Shown here: in pieces, positions 1-8,420 of the stretch
Numbering within the stretch: position 1 is the first letter of the stretch
Layout: each line of letters opens with the position of its first letter
Assembly: GCA_004299305.1 (NCBI GenBank)
Contig: SCPZ01000118.1
Location: forward strand, 1 to 48,614
Reading direction: 5' to 3'
DNA from: Methylobacter sp.
GTDB lineage: Bacteria; Pseudomonadota; Gammaproteobacteria; Methylococcales; Methylomonadaceae
Length of the DNA stretch: 48,614 bases
Program-made: the position numbers and the translations under genes
Notes under the pieces: model-generated
What the model saw: only the letters and a program-made list of their open reading frames with translations
What the model was told of the DNA's origin: nothing
Database searches by the model: none

Positions 1-120
1 GTCTTTGTGTCTTTGTGTCTTTGTGTCTTTGTGTCTTTGTGTCTTTGTGTCTTTGTGTCTTTGTGTCTTTGTGTCTTTGTGTCTTTGTGTCTTTGTGTCT
101 TTGTGTCTTTGTGTCTTTGT
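1..120. repeat. Octanucleotide tandem array, 15 copies
   Basis: Fifteen uninterrupted copies of the 8-mer GTCTTTGT start at the window edge, so the array may continue to the left. The unit length is not a multiple of three, so copy-number slippage would shift any reading frame across it. Read on the minus strand (ACAAAGAC units) all frames are open, and an ATG at 129-131 (minus) reads into the array without a stop. The unit resembles the CACGAAAGACAC-type dispersed repeats at 2712-2745, 42460-42485 and 45041-45070, so it may be an expansion of that family. No gene is assigned because the left side is not visible. Confidence 0.95.
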
Positions 121-390
121 CTGAAGATCATTTTCTCATTTCCGTCATCTCTTCGTTCTTTTTGACCTGAGTAGTTACATTCCACTGAAAGGCCCTTTAT
201 ATTTGCTCAGCGCCCCCACTGCCCTGCCTATGCGTCGAGTTAGGCTAACATATTCTTTATATCGATTTGCCCCCATGGATTCTGTTACAATCAAATGGTT
301 GGGCTGCCTTCGGCTAATTTTATTACTTAAAAACGCAAACCTTGCAAGTTTGATTATGGCCTTTTCTTGGGACTTAAATGTAGATACAAC
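121..390. other. Non-coding stretch with a family A repeat end
   Basis: No convincing gene is seen. CTGAGTAGTTAC at 167-178 is one end of the dispersed element called family A here (see 33096-33275). The rest is AT-rich and probably holds the promoter of the following receptor gene. I could not pick a clear -35/-10 pair. A 73-codon minus-strand frame (175-396) lacks a recognisable domain and overlaps the receptor start, so it is not annotated. Confidence 0.5.
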
Positions 391-2625
391 ATGCACATAG
401 TAATTAGCAATACCTTAATCCGTAAGTTTGTTTCGCGACAGAAAACTTCCTATCAGCGCATAACATCAAAAACAACGAACCTACAAAAACAGCTGAAAAC
501 TGTCCAAGCTTTTGCGCTTATGCTGCTGTTTTGTATAGACAGCGCTCACGGTGACCAGATCGTCAATCTGGACGAAGCCGCGCTACTGAAGCTTTTTGAT
601 GCCAAAGATTTGGTCAGCATCGCCAGCGGTTACAAGCAACCCCTAACGAAAGCCCCGGCAGTAGCCACGGTGATTACCGCCGAGGACATCAAAGCCATGG
701 GCGCTACCGACCTTGACGAGGTACTGGAAACCGTGCCCGGCATCCACGTCTCGAGAAGAGCGTCGGGCTATACCCCTATTTACAGCATTCGCGGCGTTTA
801 CTCCGGCGCCAATCCGCAAGTACTGGTGCTTATTAACGGCGTTTCCATTTCAAATTTATATTTGGGCGATAGAAATCAGGTGTGGGGCGGGATGCCGGTA
901 CAAGCCATCGCTCGCGTCGAAGTGGTGCGCGGGCCGGGTTCCGCCGTGTATGGCGCAGATGCCTTTGCCGGGGTAATCAATATCATCACCAAAACCAAAC
1001 AGGATATTAAGGGCACCGAAGTGGGCGGACGTGTCGGCAGCTTTGACACCTACGACGGCTGGGCGTTGCACGGAGGCACTTGGGCCGGTTTTGACGTAGC
1101 CGCTACATTGGAATATCACGATACACAAGGCCACAAGGGCATTGTCGATGCCGACGCCCAAACCGTTCAGTTCGACCGGCTTTTCGGCAGTCATGCCTCT
1201 TTGGCGCCCGGCCCGGTTAACTTGCAGGCGCAGAACCTTGACGCGCGCGTGGACCTTTCCCGTGAAAAGTGGCGGATCCGTGCCGGACTGCAAAACCGGG
1301 GCAATATCGGCAATGGCGCCGGTTTCGCCCAAGCATTAGACCCCACCAACAGATACGCCAGCCAGCGATGGAATGCCGACCTAAACTACGACAATCCTGA
1401 TTTCGCAGAAGACTGGAACGTGAAAGCGCAGCTGAGCTATCTCGACACATCGCAAGAAGTAGAAAGCAATTTAACCCTGTTTCCGCCCGGTGCCCGGCTA
1501 CCCATAGACCCTGCTACGGGCCAACTCGGCAGAGGTCCGTTTGTGACCTTTCCACAAGGTTACATCGGCAATCCTGAAATTTTCGAACGCCACGCCAGTT
1601 TCAATACTTCGGCGTTTTATACCGGCTTTAACCGGCACACATTACGCATAGGCGCCGGATTTAATTACGGAACCCTTTATGATGCCAAAGCAACTGAAAA
1701 TTTTGGTATTAATCAGCTAACAGGAACCGCAAACCCGCTGTTACCGAACTTTTCCTTGATCAATGTAACCGGCACGCCTGCCAACTTTATCAGCACCGCC
1801 GATCGCAAGAATTCTTTTGTTTTTTTGCAAGATGAATGGAAATTCGCCAAAGATTGGGCCTTTACCGCCGGCATTCGCTACGACAATTACTCGGACTTTG
1901 GCAATACTGTCAATCCACGCCTGGCCTTGGTATGGGAAGCCCGTCATAATCTAACGACAAAACTGCTCTATGGGAGCGCTTTTCGCGCACCGTCGTTCGC
2001 GGAGCTGTACCTCACCAACAATCCTGTCGGTCAAGGCAACCCTGCTCTAAAACCGGAAATCATGGACACCGTAGAGCTGGCTTTCGATTACCGACCCATT
2101 GATAAGCTGCGCCTGGGCTTGAATATATTCGACTATTGGTGGAAAGACGTTATCGGTAGCGCCTTAGCCACTACTGCTATGTATCAAAATGGCGGCAACA
2201 AAACCGGTCATGGTGCCGAACTGGAAATGGAGTGGAAAGCCGACGACACGCTGAAATTTTTGGGTAACTATGCCTATCAAAAGTCCCAAAATAAAGAGAC
2301 TAACCACGATGCCGGCTATGCGCCGCACCATCAGGTTTATGTGCGCGCTAATTGGAATTTTATGCCTAATTGGCAGTTGACTCCCCAAGCCAAGTGGATC
2401 ATTGACCGCAGCCGAACCGCCAATGATAATCGACCCGCAGTTGCCGATTACACCTGGGTGGACATGACGCTACGCCGCCAGCACATTGCCGAGCACTGGG
2501 AAGTGGCGTTTTCGGTGAGAAATCTGCTCGACGTCGACGCGCGCGACCCCAGTTCATCGACCATTCCCAACGACTTACCCTTAGCAGGCCGAAATTTCTT
2601 CGGGGAAATCAGGGTTAACTTTTGA
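391..2625 (+). CDS. TonB-dependent outer-membrane receptor
   Basis: A TonB-dependent receptor imports a ligand across the outer membrane using TonB energy. The N-terminus has a long basic stretch followed by a hydrophobic signal segment (AFALMLLFCIDSAHG). The plug domain follows: the KAPAVATVITAEDIKAMG region, then VPGIHVSRR, YSIRGV and VEVVRGPGSAVYGADAFAGVINI. A roughly 550-residue barrel ends in a terminal Phe, as needed for BAM recognition. I chose the ATG at 391 over an upstream in-frame TTG at 367; the true start could even be the ATG near 520, because the N-region is unusually long. It is the first gene of a run with a YfiR-like protein, a hybrid kinase and a diguanylate cyclase, so it may act in ligand sensing as well as uptake. 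The ligand (siderophore, cobalamin or other) cannot be told from sequence. Confidence 0.9.
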   Translation: MHIVISNTLIRKFVSRQKTSYQRITSKTTNLQKQLKTVQAFALMLLFCIDSAHGDQIVNLDEAALLKLFDAKDLVSIASGYKQPLTKAPAVATVITAEDIKAMGATDLDEVLETVPGIHVSRRASGYTPIYSIRGVYSGANPQVLVLINGVSISNLYLGDRNQVWGGMPVQAIARVEVVRGPGSAVYGADAFAGVINIITKTKQDIKGTEVGGRVGSFDTYDGWALHGGTWAGFDVAATLEYHDTQGHKGIVDADAQTVQFDRLFGSHASLAPGPVNLQAQNLDARVDLSREKWRIRAGLQNRGNIGNGAGFAQALDPTNRYASQRWNADLNYDNPDFAEDWNVKAQLSYLDTSQEVESNLTLFPPGARLPIDPATGQLGRGPFVTFPQGYIGNPEIFERHASFNTSAFYTGFNRHTLRIGAGFNYGTLYDAKATENFGINQLTGTANPLLPNFSLINVTGTPANFISTADRKNSFVFLQDEWKFAKDWAFTAGIRYDNYSDFGNTVNPRLALVWEARHNLTTKLLYGSAFRAPSFAELYLTNNPVGQGNPALKPEIMDTVELAFDYRPIDKLRLGLNIFDYWWKDVIGSALATTAMYQNGGNKTGHGAELEMEWKADDTLKFLGNYAYQKSQNKETNHDAGYAPHHQVYVRANWNFMPNWQLTPQAKWIIDRSRTANDNRPAVADYTWVDMTLRRQHIAEHWEVAFSVRNLLDVDARDPSSSTIPNDLPLAGRNFFGEIRVNF

Positions 2626-2848
2626 GCGAAACAATAATAAGCATGGCCATATTAACCAGAAATCTGCATAAACAGCATTTGGATGATTTTCAATAATAAA
2701 TCCAACACACGAATCGTCCACGAAAGACACGAAGAGCACAAAAAATCCGACACTATAATTGTTTCGATGGTTTCTTTCGTGTCGCCTAAAGGCGCCTACT
2801 TTTGGCTTTCATGATTCTTGTGGATACTATTTCCTACGGATCGAATTC
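2626..2848. repeat. Intergenic repeats between receptor and yfiR-like gene
   Basis: Holds a CACGAAAGACACGAA-type repeat (about 2712-2745). Inside a second copy sits the REP-like module TCGCCTAAAGGCGCC...TTTTGG at 2782-2805, with CTTTCGTG on its left and CTTTCATG on its right. The open frame reaching back to 2759 over this stretch is repeat sequence, not protein. That matters for choosing the start of the next gene. Confidence 0.7.
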
Positions 2849-3394
2849 TTGAACTCGTTAAAGCTTCGAGCAGTACTGCTCAGCGCGCTTATTTTTCCTG
2901 GGCTGAGCACTGCTTACGCTAGCGGAGGCGATGACTTTACCGACAGGATCAAAGTGGCTTTTACTTACAAAATCATCCAATTTATCGAGTGGACGGAGGA
3001 TGGCGAAAACAAAGGGCCCGTCACTATTTGCGTACTCGCCGAGAAGCAGCTTAATCGGCTTTTCGCCGACTTTGAAGGAAAAGAAGTTAACGGACAGGCA
3101 GTCCAGGTTTTATTTTTGGAGCAATCGCCAAAAGCGTCCGACCTGTGCGGCGTCCTCTACATTGGCAATTTAGAACAGGCCCGTTTACCGCAAATTTTGC
3201 ACCAGATCTCATCCATGGGAAAAATATTGACGGTCAGCGATATAGATCAGTTCGCCAAGCTGGGCGGCATGGTGGAACTTAAAGTCCACGGTAGGAGTGT
3301 AAAAATGGAGGTCAATGTGTCCAATGCCACGAATGTCGGCATTCGGATCAGTTCGAAGCTCCTGGAAGTTGCCAATATCGTGCAGAGAGACTGA
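2849..3394 (+). CDS. YfiR-like periplasmic regulator (DUF4154)
   Basis: YfiR-family proteins are periplasmic repressors that bind the sensor domain of a membrane partner (YfiN in Pseudomonas). Visible here: a signal peptide ([19 protein letters not shown]), the family start [15 protein letters not shown], then [10 protein letters not shown] and [12 protein letters not shown] with a conserved Cys, [21 protein letters not shown], and a C-terminal [23 protein letters not shown]. The start is taken as TTG at 2849 because everything upstream in frame is dispersed repeat. This gives 181 residues, normal for the family. The stop overlaps the next start (TGATG), so it is co-translated with the hybrid kinase, whose sensor region looks YfiN-like. 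That pairing is the best clue to its partner. Confidence 0.85.
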   Translation: MNSLKLRAVLLSALIFPGLSTAYASGGDDFTDRIKVAFTYKIIQFIEWTEDGENKGPVTICVLAEKQLNRLFADFEGKEVNGQAVQVLFLEQSPKASDLCGVLYIGNLEQARLPQILHQISSMGKILTVSDIDQFAKLGGMVELKVHGRSVKMEVNVSNATNVGIRISSKLLEVANIVQRD

Positions 3395-6300
3395 TGATGC
3401 CAAGATTACCATCCCAACGCCCCTCTGTGTTCAGCAAAATCTCCATCAAAGGCAAACTGATGCTGATTACGATGGCGACGGTTTTATTCGCCTTGCTGCT
3501 TACCGTTATTGCTATCCTTTACTACGATAGAGTGCGCAGTCGCGACTATCTGGTGCAGGACATCTCTTCATCCGCCCAGCTATTGGCGAATCGTAGTTCC
3601 GCCGCGCTGTTGTTCGATGATAAACGGGTGGCAAAAGAAAATCTTACTGCACTACAGGCGAAACAGGCCGTCATTCAAGCGTGTCTATTTTCTGCCGACA
3701 ATGTCCCCATTGCCGAATATCAATCCGCCAGCATTGCGTCGGCGGTTGCTTGCCAAAACAACAGTGACCAGCTCAATGGATACCGCTTTCAAGGCGAGAT
3801 TCTGGAGGTTTTTCATCCGGTAATATCCAACAACGAGATTATCGGCACCCTTTTGATTCGTACCAGCCTTGCCGAATTAAACAGCCGCTGGCAGGAGTTC
3901 ATTTTTTGGTGTATTGCTATTTTCTCTTCGGCCAGTATGGCGGCTTTTCTTCTTGCAGGCACACTCCGCAGGATTGTCACCAAGCCGCTGAACGCGCTCA
4001 CCTTGACGGCGCAATACATTACCGATGAAAAGGACTTTTCGGTTCGGGCCAATCATTACGGTAACGATGAGTTTGGGATATTAACCCATACTTTCAATGT
4101 CATGCTGGAAACCTTGGAAAAGCAAAACCGCCTGTTATTGGACGCCAACGCCGACCTGGATGAAAAAGTGCGGGAACGCACCCGGCAGTTGGAACTGGCG
4201 ATGCAAGAGGCCGAGGCCGCCAGCCAGGCTAAATCAGAGTTTTTAGCGAACATGAGCCATGAAGTCAGAACCCCCATGAATGCTATTCTGGGCATGATTC
4301 ACTTGGTCAAAAACACCGACCTTAACGCCAAGCAGCACGGTTATCTGAACAAAATATCCTTTGCGGCTCAATCGCTACTAAAAATTATCAACGACATCCT
4401 GGATTTTTCCAAAATTGAAGCCGGTCAGCTGGATTTGGAGCACGTCCCTTTTTCTTTGGACGAGCTTTTAGCTAATTTGGCCGACTTAGTCGGCTTCAAC
4501 GTCGAGGAAAAGGGCTTGGAAATCGTCTTTTCCGTCGCACCTGAGGTGCCGCGCCACCTTCTGGGCGATCCGCTACGTTTGGGCCAAATCCTCTTGAACC
4601 TGACGAATAACGCGGTCAAATTTACCGAGCAGGGAGAGATCCTCATTTCGGTTTCTGTCGAGTCCTTGGACGCAGTGCAATGCCGACTGCTCTTCACTAT
4701 TCGCGATGGCGGAATAGGCATGACGCAGGAACAAGTCCAAGGCCTGTTTAAAGCTTTCTCACAAGCTGACAGCTCGATTACCCGTCGATACGGAGGAACC
4801 GGCTTGGGCTTAGTTATTTGCCGCCAATTGGTAGGCATGATGAACGGTGAAATATCGGTCGAAAGCACCCCAATGCAAGGCAGCACTTTTCGTTTTAGTG
4901 TTTGCCTTGATGTGGCGCCGCCAATCGCAGAGGTATCGGCGCTAAATACCGTTGACTTTCAAGGAAAACGTACCTTGGTGGTGGACGACAACTTCTTTGC
5001 GCGTGAGATACTTTCGGTCATGCTGGATTCCTTGGGTTTTATTGTGGAGACCGTGTCTTCCGGTATTGAAGCATTGGAATGCATCCGCATCGGACACGAA
5101 ACCGGCCAACCTTTTGATTTGGTTTTAATGGACTGGAGAATGCCGAATATGAACGGCATAGAAGCCGCATCAATAATCAAAGCCGATACCCGCTTAACTA
5201 AAATTCCTGCTATTTTATTGATTACCACGTTTTTCGGGGAGGACCTGGCACAGCAGGCCCGACAAGTCGGATTAGACGGCTTTCTCTTAAAACCCATTAC
5301 CGAGGCGGCATTAATCAACACCATAGGCACGCTGTTCGGTCAAGCGGCATTAAAACCGATGACTCAGGAACACCCAGTTACTCAGAATGTATCGATTCAG
5401 GGCCGACGAATACTGCTGGTGGAAGACAACGCGTTTAATCGGGATGTTGCGTTTGAAATGTTGCAAGAATTGCACCTGGAAGTCGATTGCGCGCTCAACG
5501 GGCAGGAATGTATTGAGCGTCTGAACGGCACCGTTTCCTATGATCTCGTACTGATGGATATCCAGATGCCGGTCATGGATGGACTTAAAGCCGCCCGTTT
5601 AATCCGCACCGATCCGCGCTTTGAACATTTACCCATTATCGCAATGACTGCCCACGCCATGGTCGAAGATCGTGACAAAAGCCTGGCCGCCGGAATGAAT
5701 GACCACCTGATCAAACCGGTTAATCCACGCCAGTTGGCTACGATACTCCAACGCTGGCTAGGCGCCGAGACAATAAGCACTGAACACGCACCGGAACAAA
5801 CCGATGTTGACAGTGCCATAGTTCTGCTTGATTATAGCCAAGCATTGCAATTTGCAGACGATAACGAGGATAAATTGCGCAACAGGATGATTAATTTTTA
5901 TTCCTGCTATGAAGCGGCGCCTGAACAACTGGATGCCATGATATTAAGCGACGATAACGAGGGGCTAAAGCGAATGGCTCATACGCTTAAATCGGCATCC
6001 GGTTATATCGGCGCCTTGCGTTTACAGCACGCCGCCTCGCAAGCATGGGCGGACGCAACAACGCCGCTGGACCGACTCGCGACAACCTTGCGGCAAGAGC
6101 TGCAAGCAGTGTTGACAGCCCTTTTGCCCTCTATCACCCCTCTCCCTGAGAAAGAGGAGCTTTTGCCCTCCTCGCCCGCTGAAAGAGAACAAGGTCACCG
6201 CGATGTTTACAACTATTCACTGGGTACTGTGCCTAGCGCTTTTGCCGACTCACTGGAGCAAATGGAAGCTTTGATTCGCACAGGGGACGCCCGCGCCTCA

Positions 6301-6462
6301 ATACAGTTGTCCGAACTGGAACGCAGCATAAGCGATAATCCGCTGGCTGCCGAACTTGCCGATATTCGTGATGCTTTCGAGGAACTGGATCTTACACTCG
6401 CCTTAAGCAAGCTGGAAACCTTACGCGAAGCCTATGCTACCAACGTGGGAAGGACGCTATGA
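3394..6462 (+). CDS. Hybrid histidine kinase with YfiN-like sensor, two receivers and HPt
   Basis: A multistep phosphorelay kinase of 1022 residues. Order: TM1 (about 24-46); a periplasmic sensor (about 50-160) resembling the CHASE8 domain of YfiN-type proteins ([18 protein letters not shown]); TM2 (about 168-190); HAMP; HisKA with the phospho-accepting His near 289 ([10 protein letters not shown]); an ATPase domain with GGTGLGL; receiver 1 with Asp near 580 ([11 protein letters not shown]); receiver 2 with Asp near 722 ([11 protein letters not shown]); HPt with His near 863 (AHTLKSASG). A further C-terminal helical region (about 940-1022) resembles a degenerate HPt with no obvious His. The linker near residues 914-928 is encoded by DNA resembling a dispersed CCCTCTCCCT repeat. 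It is co-translated with the upstream YfiR-like gene and overlaps the downstream diguanylate cyclase, so the likely output is c-di-GMP synthesis. Confidence 0.92.
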   Translation: MMPRLPSQRPSVFSKISIKGKLMLITMATVLFALLLTVIAILYYDRVRSRDYLVQDISSSAQLLANRSSAALLFDDKRVAKENLTALQAKQAVIQACLFSADNVPIAEYQSASIASAVACQNNSDQLNGYRFQGEILEVFHPVISNNEIIGTLLIRTSLAELNSRWQEFIFWCIAIFSSASMAAFLLAGTLRRIVTKPLNALTLTAQYITDEKDFSVRANHYGNDEFGILTHTFNVMLETLEKQNRLLLDANADLDEKVRERTRQLELAMQEAEAASQAKSEFLANMSHEVRTPMNAILGMIHLVKNTDLNAKQHGYLNKISFAAQSLLKIINDILDFSKIEAGQLDLEHVPFSLDELLANLADLVGFNVEEKGLEIVFSVAPEVPRHLLGDPLRLGQILLNLTNNAVKFTEQGEILISVSVESLDAVQCRLLFTIRDGGIGMTQEQVQGLFKAFSQADSSITRRYGGTGLGLVICRQLVGMMNGEISVESTPMQGSTFRFSVCLDVAPPIAEVSALNTVDFQGKRTLVVDDNFFAREILSVMLDSLGFIVETVSSGIEALECIRIGHETGQPFDLVLMDWRMPNMNGIEAASIIKADTRLTKIPAILLITTFFGEDLAQQARQVGLDGFLLKPITEAALINTIGTLFGQAALKPMTQEHPVTQNVSIQGRRILLVEDNAFNRDVAFEMLQELHLEVDCALNGQECIERLNGTVSYDLVLMDIQMPVMDGLKAARLIRTDPRFEHLPIIAMTAHAMVEDRDKSLAAGMNDHLIKPVNPRQLATILQRWLGAETISTEHAPEQTDVDSAIVLLDYSQALQFADDNEDKLRNRMINFYSCYEAAPEQLDAMILSDDNEGLKRMAHTLKSASGYIGALRLQHAASQAWADATTPLDRLATTLRQELQAVLTALLPSITPLPEKEELLPSSPAEREQGHRDVYNYSLGTVPSAFADSLEQMEALIRTGDARASIQLSELERSISDNPLAAELADIRDAFEELDLTLALSKLETLREAYATNVGRTL

Positions 6463-7379
6463 TCAACAGGCAACGCATTCTGGTCGTTGATGATGAAAAG
6501 TTCAACCGCCAGTTACTAAGCGAGTTACTGCTTCCCGATTATGAGGTGTTCCTCGCCAAAGATGGCAAGCAAGCAATCGCCTGCGCCAGGGCGACCCCGC
6601 CGCCCGATCTGATCCTGCTGGACGTGATCATGCCGGACATGGATGGCTATGAAGTATTGCGCCGGTTACGTGCCGACGAGCGCACCTGCGATATTCCGGT
6701 CATATTCGTAACAGGCCTGAATGAAGAAGAGGACGAAGCCAAAGGCTTGAATATGGGGGCGGTCGATTATGTGTTAAAGCCTTTCCGATCTGCGGTAGTC
6801 CGCGCTCGCGTGCGTAATCACATGAGCTATATCTGGCAGCGCAAACAACTTGAGCAGGATGCGTTTATCGACGGATTAACAGGCATTCCAAACCGCCGCC
6901 GATTCGACCAAGCCATAGATAGCGAATGGAGACGCGCAAATCGTCACGGCATGCAGCTTTCCTTGGCGATGGTTGATGTCGATTTTTTCAAGCAATACAA
7001 CGACACTTACGGTCATGGCGCTGGAGACGAGGTGCTGAGGCAGATTGCCAATACGATGTTGCAAGTAATCAACCGTTCCGGCGAGCTGGTCGCCCGTTAT
7101 GGCGGCGAAGAGTTTGTTTTACTGTTACCGGAAATCGCGCCAGAAGAAGCCGCACGGATTGCCGAACGAATTCGTCAGGCCGTGGAAACGCTGGAACTTC
7201 GTCACGAAAAATCCGCTGCCGCCCCTTTCGTGACTATTAGTGTGGGAGGTGTTTCCCTGACGCCTTCTATGAATTCGACGATTGCCGAAATACTGACATT
7301 GGCGGATAACCAGCTTTATCTGGCAAAGCGGGCGGGACGAAACTCGGTGAGTTGGGAATTGGGGAATCTTTTTGCTTAG
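6459..7379 (+). CDS. Response regulator diguanylate cyclase (REC-GGDEF)
   Basis: This protein makes c-di-GMP from GTP when its receiver is phosphorylated. The receiver spans about 4-122 with phospho-acceptor Asp55 ([13 protein letters not shown]) and a Lys in the VLKPF motif. The GGDEF domain spans about 135-306; its active site GGEEF is at 215-219 ([10 protein letters not shown]) and the start motif is [10 protein letters not shown]. The residues before the active site read RSGELVA, so the usual RxxD inhibitory site is missing and product feedback is probably weak. The ATG overlaps the hybrid kinase stop by four bases (ATGA), so the kinase is its likely phosphodonor. It resembles PleD/WspR-type output proteins but has a single receiver. 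Confidence 0.93.
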   Translation: MINRQRILVVDDEKFNRQLLSELLLPDYEVFLAKDGKQAIACARATPPPDLILLDVIMPDMDGYEVLRRLRADERTCDIPVIFVTGLNEEEDEAKGLNMGAVDYVLKPFRSAVVRARVRNHMSYIWQRKQLEQDAFIDGLTGIPNRRRFDQAIDSEWRRANRHGMQLSLAMVDVDFFKQYNDTYGHGAGDEVLRQIANTMLQVINRSGELVARYGGEEFVLLLPEIAPEEAARIAERIRQAVETLELRHEKSAAAPFVTISVGGVSLTPSMNSTIAEILTLADNQLYLAKRAGRNSVSWELGNLFA

Positions 7380-7532
7380 GAATGAACTCGAAATAACTTA
7401 GGCAAGTTGCCAATAGTCGGAATGCAGGCTTCGCCTGCATGTGCAAGCACCAACAGTAGGCGCTTTAGGCGAAGCTTGCACTCCTGCCGCACACTGGTGT
7501 TCCCGATTCGGGAAATAATCTGAGTGTGTTTT
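7380..7532. repeat. Dispersed repeats after the diguanylate cyclase
   Basis: 7389-7440 holds AATAACTTAGGCAAGTTGCC plus a GCAGGCTTCGCCTGC palindrome. The same unit occurs inverted at 38930-38985 after the outer-membrane barrel gene. A REP-like module (CCAACAGTAGGCGCTTTAGG..., reverse orientation) lies at 7450-7472. These palindromes could also end transcription of the upstream operon. Confidence 0.7.
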
Positions 7533-7670
7533 TTAAATACGTTTCAATCTTGCTGATATATCTCGTAACAAAGCGTTTTGATCGTGTTTGTGAATATATA
7601 GATATTCGGCAAGCTCTTCAAGTCGCCGCAATGCTTTAGGCGATAAGACGATTTCCTGTTCATTCCTCAT
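7533..7670 (-). CDS. Small RelE/ParE-like N-terminal ORF (45 aa), possibly truncated
   Basis: Forty-five codons starting at the ATG at 7670, two bases from a MITE-like insertion. The sequence IVLSPKALRRLEELAEYLY recalls the first helix region of ParE/RelE-type toxins, but the reading frame stops far short of the usual 90-100 residues, so it is either a remnant or an unrelated small protein. Removing the inserted element and one TAA copy puts this ATG inside the 3' end of the preceding antitoxin-like frame (7781-7923), which is typical of a co-translated toxin-antitoxin pair. Function is not established. Confidence 0.35.
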   Translation of the reverse strand: MRNEQEIVLSPKALRRLEELAEYLYIHKHDQNALLRDISARLKRI

Positions 7671-7672
7671 AA

Positions 7673-7777
7673 GGCGATTTCCTGCGAAAAATATACCCAC
7701 CTGACTGGTCTTTTTGTCCGTCTTCTGCGTTGTAAAAATCCTGCGCCATTTGGGTATATTTATTCTTGGCAATCGCC
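7673..7777. mobile_element. MITE-like element, family B, short form (105 bp)
   Basis: The ends are imperfect inverted repeats of about 26 bp: GGCGATTTCCTGCGAAAAAT on the left and ATTTATTCTTGGCAATCGCC on the right. The element is flanked on both sides by TAA (7670-7672 and 7778-7780). It matches parts of the elements at 13203-13360 and 16791-16983 in opposite orientation but lacks their central segment. No reading frame for a transposase, so it would be a non-autonomous element. Confidence 0.75.
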
Positions 7778-7923
7778 TAATTTCGTTTGACTTGGATAAA
7801 CGCATCCGTCAGCTTTATGCTTTCGCCCTGTTCAAGTTGTTGTATGGAAATACTTATATCGTCTTTAATTTTTGTAGATTGTATAAATTGACTAAATTCT
7901 TTGATGAGGCGGCTGTGATTACT
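7777..7923 (-). pseudogene. Antitoxin-like remnant, 3' end altered by MITE insertion
   Basis: A minus-strand frame reads LIKEFSQFIQSTKIKDDISI, continues SIQQLEQGESIKLTDAFIQV and stops after KRN at a TAG made partly from element sequence (7777-7779). The style (short acidic-basic helix, LEQG, KLTDAF) resembles C-terminal halves of small Phd/RelB-type antitoxins, but I see no start codon in frame before a stop at about 7935. Without the 105-bp element the frame would end NYEE and overlap the ATG of the next ORF. Remnant status and family are inferences. Confidence 0.3.
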
Positions 7924-7934
7924 GCCATAGGTTT

Positions 7935-8124
7935 ATTGTAATATTTGTTCTATGTCGGAGTTGTCAAAGTGATATTAATCATGGTTCAAATCCTTAAGCT
8001 TTGGTATTTACTAAGCTATCCGGCAGAAAATAACCCTGAGGTCCCGCTTAGTGTGTGCCGGGTTACGCTACGCTAACTCAACCTACGCAACTGGGACAGA
8101 TAACATCCCTCAAAGAAATGTTAC
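7935..8124. other. Intergenic, with an AGATAACATCCCT hairpin repeat
   Basis: 8098-8126 carries an imperfect hairpin (AGATAACATCCCTC...AAATGTTACCT) followed by CGTCCCGCTTAAAA. A relative of both parts lies at 17150-17210. It sits just past the end of the arfA-like frame. Nothing else is recognised. Confidence 0.45.
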
Positions 8125-8343
8125 CTACAAGTTCGTCCCGCTTAAAATAAAACAAGAGGCTAGTCCAATAATTCCGCCGGGAACCATTGGACTAGCCTCC
8201 TGCCTTGGATGTTTCGCTTTGCGGCTGTATTTGCTTTTATCGAAAAAAGTTTGCGCTTTATTAAACAGGTGCGCGTACTTCGCGACCGGGTTTTGCTTAG
8301 GAATACAATCGGCTCCTTGCGGATTTTTACGTTTTTTCATCAT
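8125..8343 (-). CDS. arfA: Small basic ArfA-like ribosome-rescue protein with in-frame terminator
   Basis: The 72-codon frame is the length of E. coli ArfA, which frees ribosomes stalled on mRNA lacking a stop codon by recruiting RF2. It is rich in Lys/Arg and contains KSKYSRKAKHPRQEAS, like the basic KGSYMRKGKH...EAS core of ArfA. The start region has tandem ATGs (8343 and 8340) after AGAGG; the second has the better spacing. A perfect 14-bp hairpin followed by a T-rich tract lies inside the last third of the frame (codons about 49-63). The normal transcript should therefore end before the stop codon, the arrangement known for proteobacterial arfA. The hydrophobic tail after the hairpin (GLASCFILSG) would be made only from read-through RNA. 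The family call rests on core similarity plus the hairpin, so it is moderate. Confidence 0.6.
   Translation of the reverse strand: MMKKRKNPQGADCIPKQNPVAKYAHLFNKAQTFFDKSKYSRKAKHPRQEASPMVPGGIIGLASCFILSGTNL
8144..8199 (-). terminator. Intrinsic terminator inside the arfA-like frame
   Basis: Perfect inverted repeat GAGGCTAGTCCAAT (8156-8169) and ATTGGACTAGCCTC (8186-8199), 16-nt loop. On the minus strand it is followed directly by TTGTTTTATTTT. It has full intrinsic-terminator form although it lies upstream of the stop codon of the frame. Confidence 0.85.
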
Positions 8344-8420
8344 TTACCTCTTATAATAGGATAAGTTAGTGTGAATCCACACAACAGTAATATACCATTT
8401 TTTAAGAGTACATAGCGCTA

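Noticed and set aside
1-120. CRISPR array
   Set aside because: The units are 8-mers in direct contact, with no spacers.
175-396. 73-codon minus-strand ORF
   Set aside because: No domain, no good ribosome site, overlaps the receptor start and a repeat end.
2759-2848. 30-residue N-terminal extension of the YfiR-like protein
   Set aside because: It is dispersed repeat and REP module sequence and hides a normal signal peptide start at 2849.
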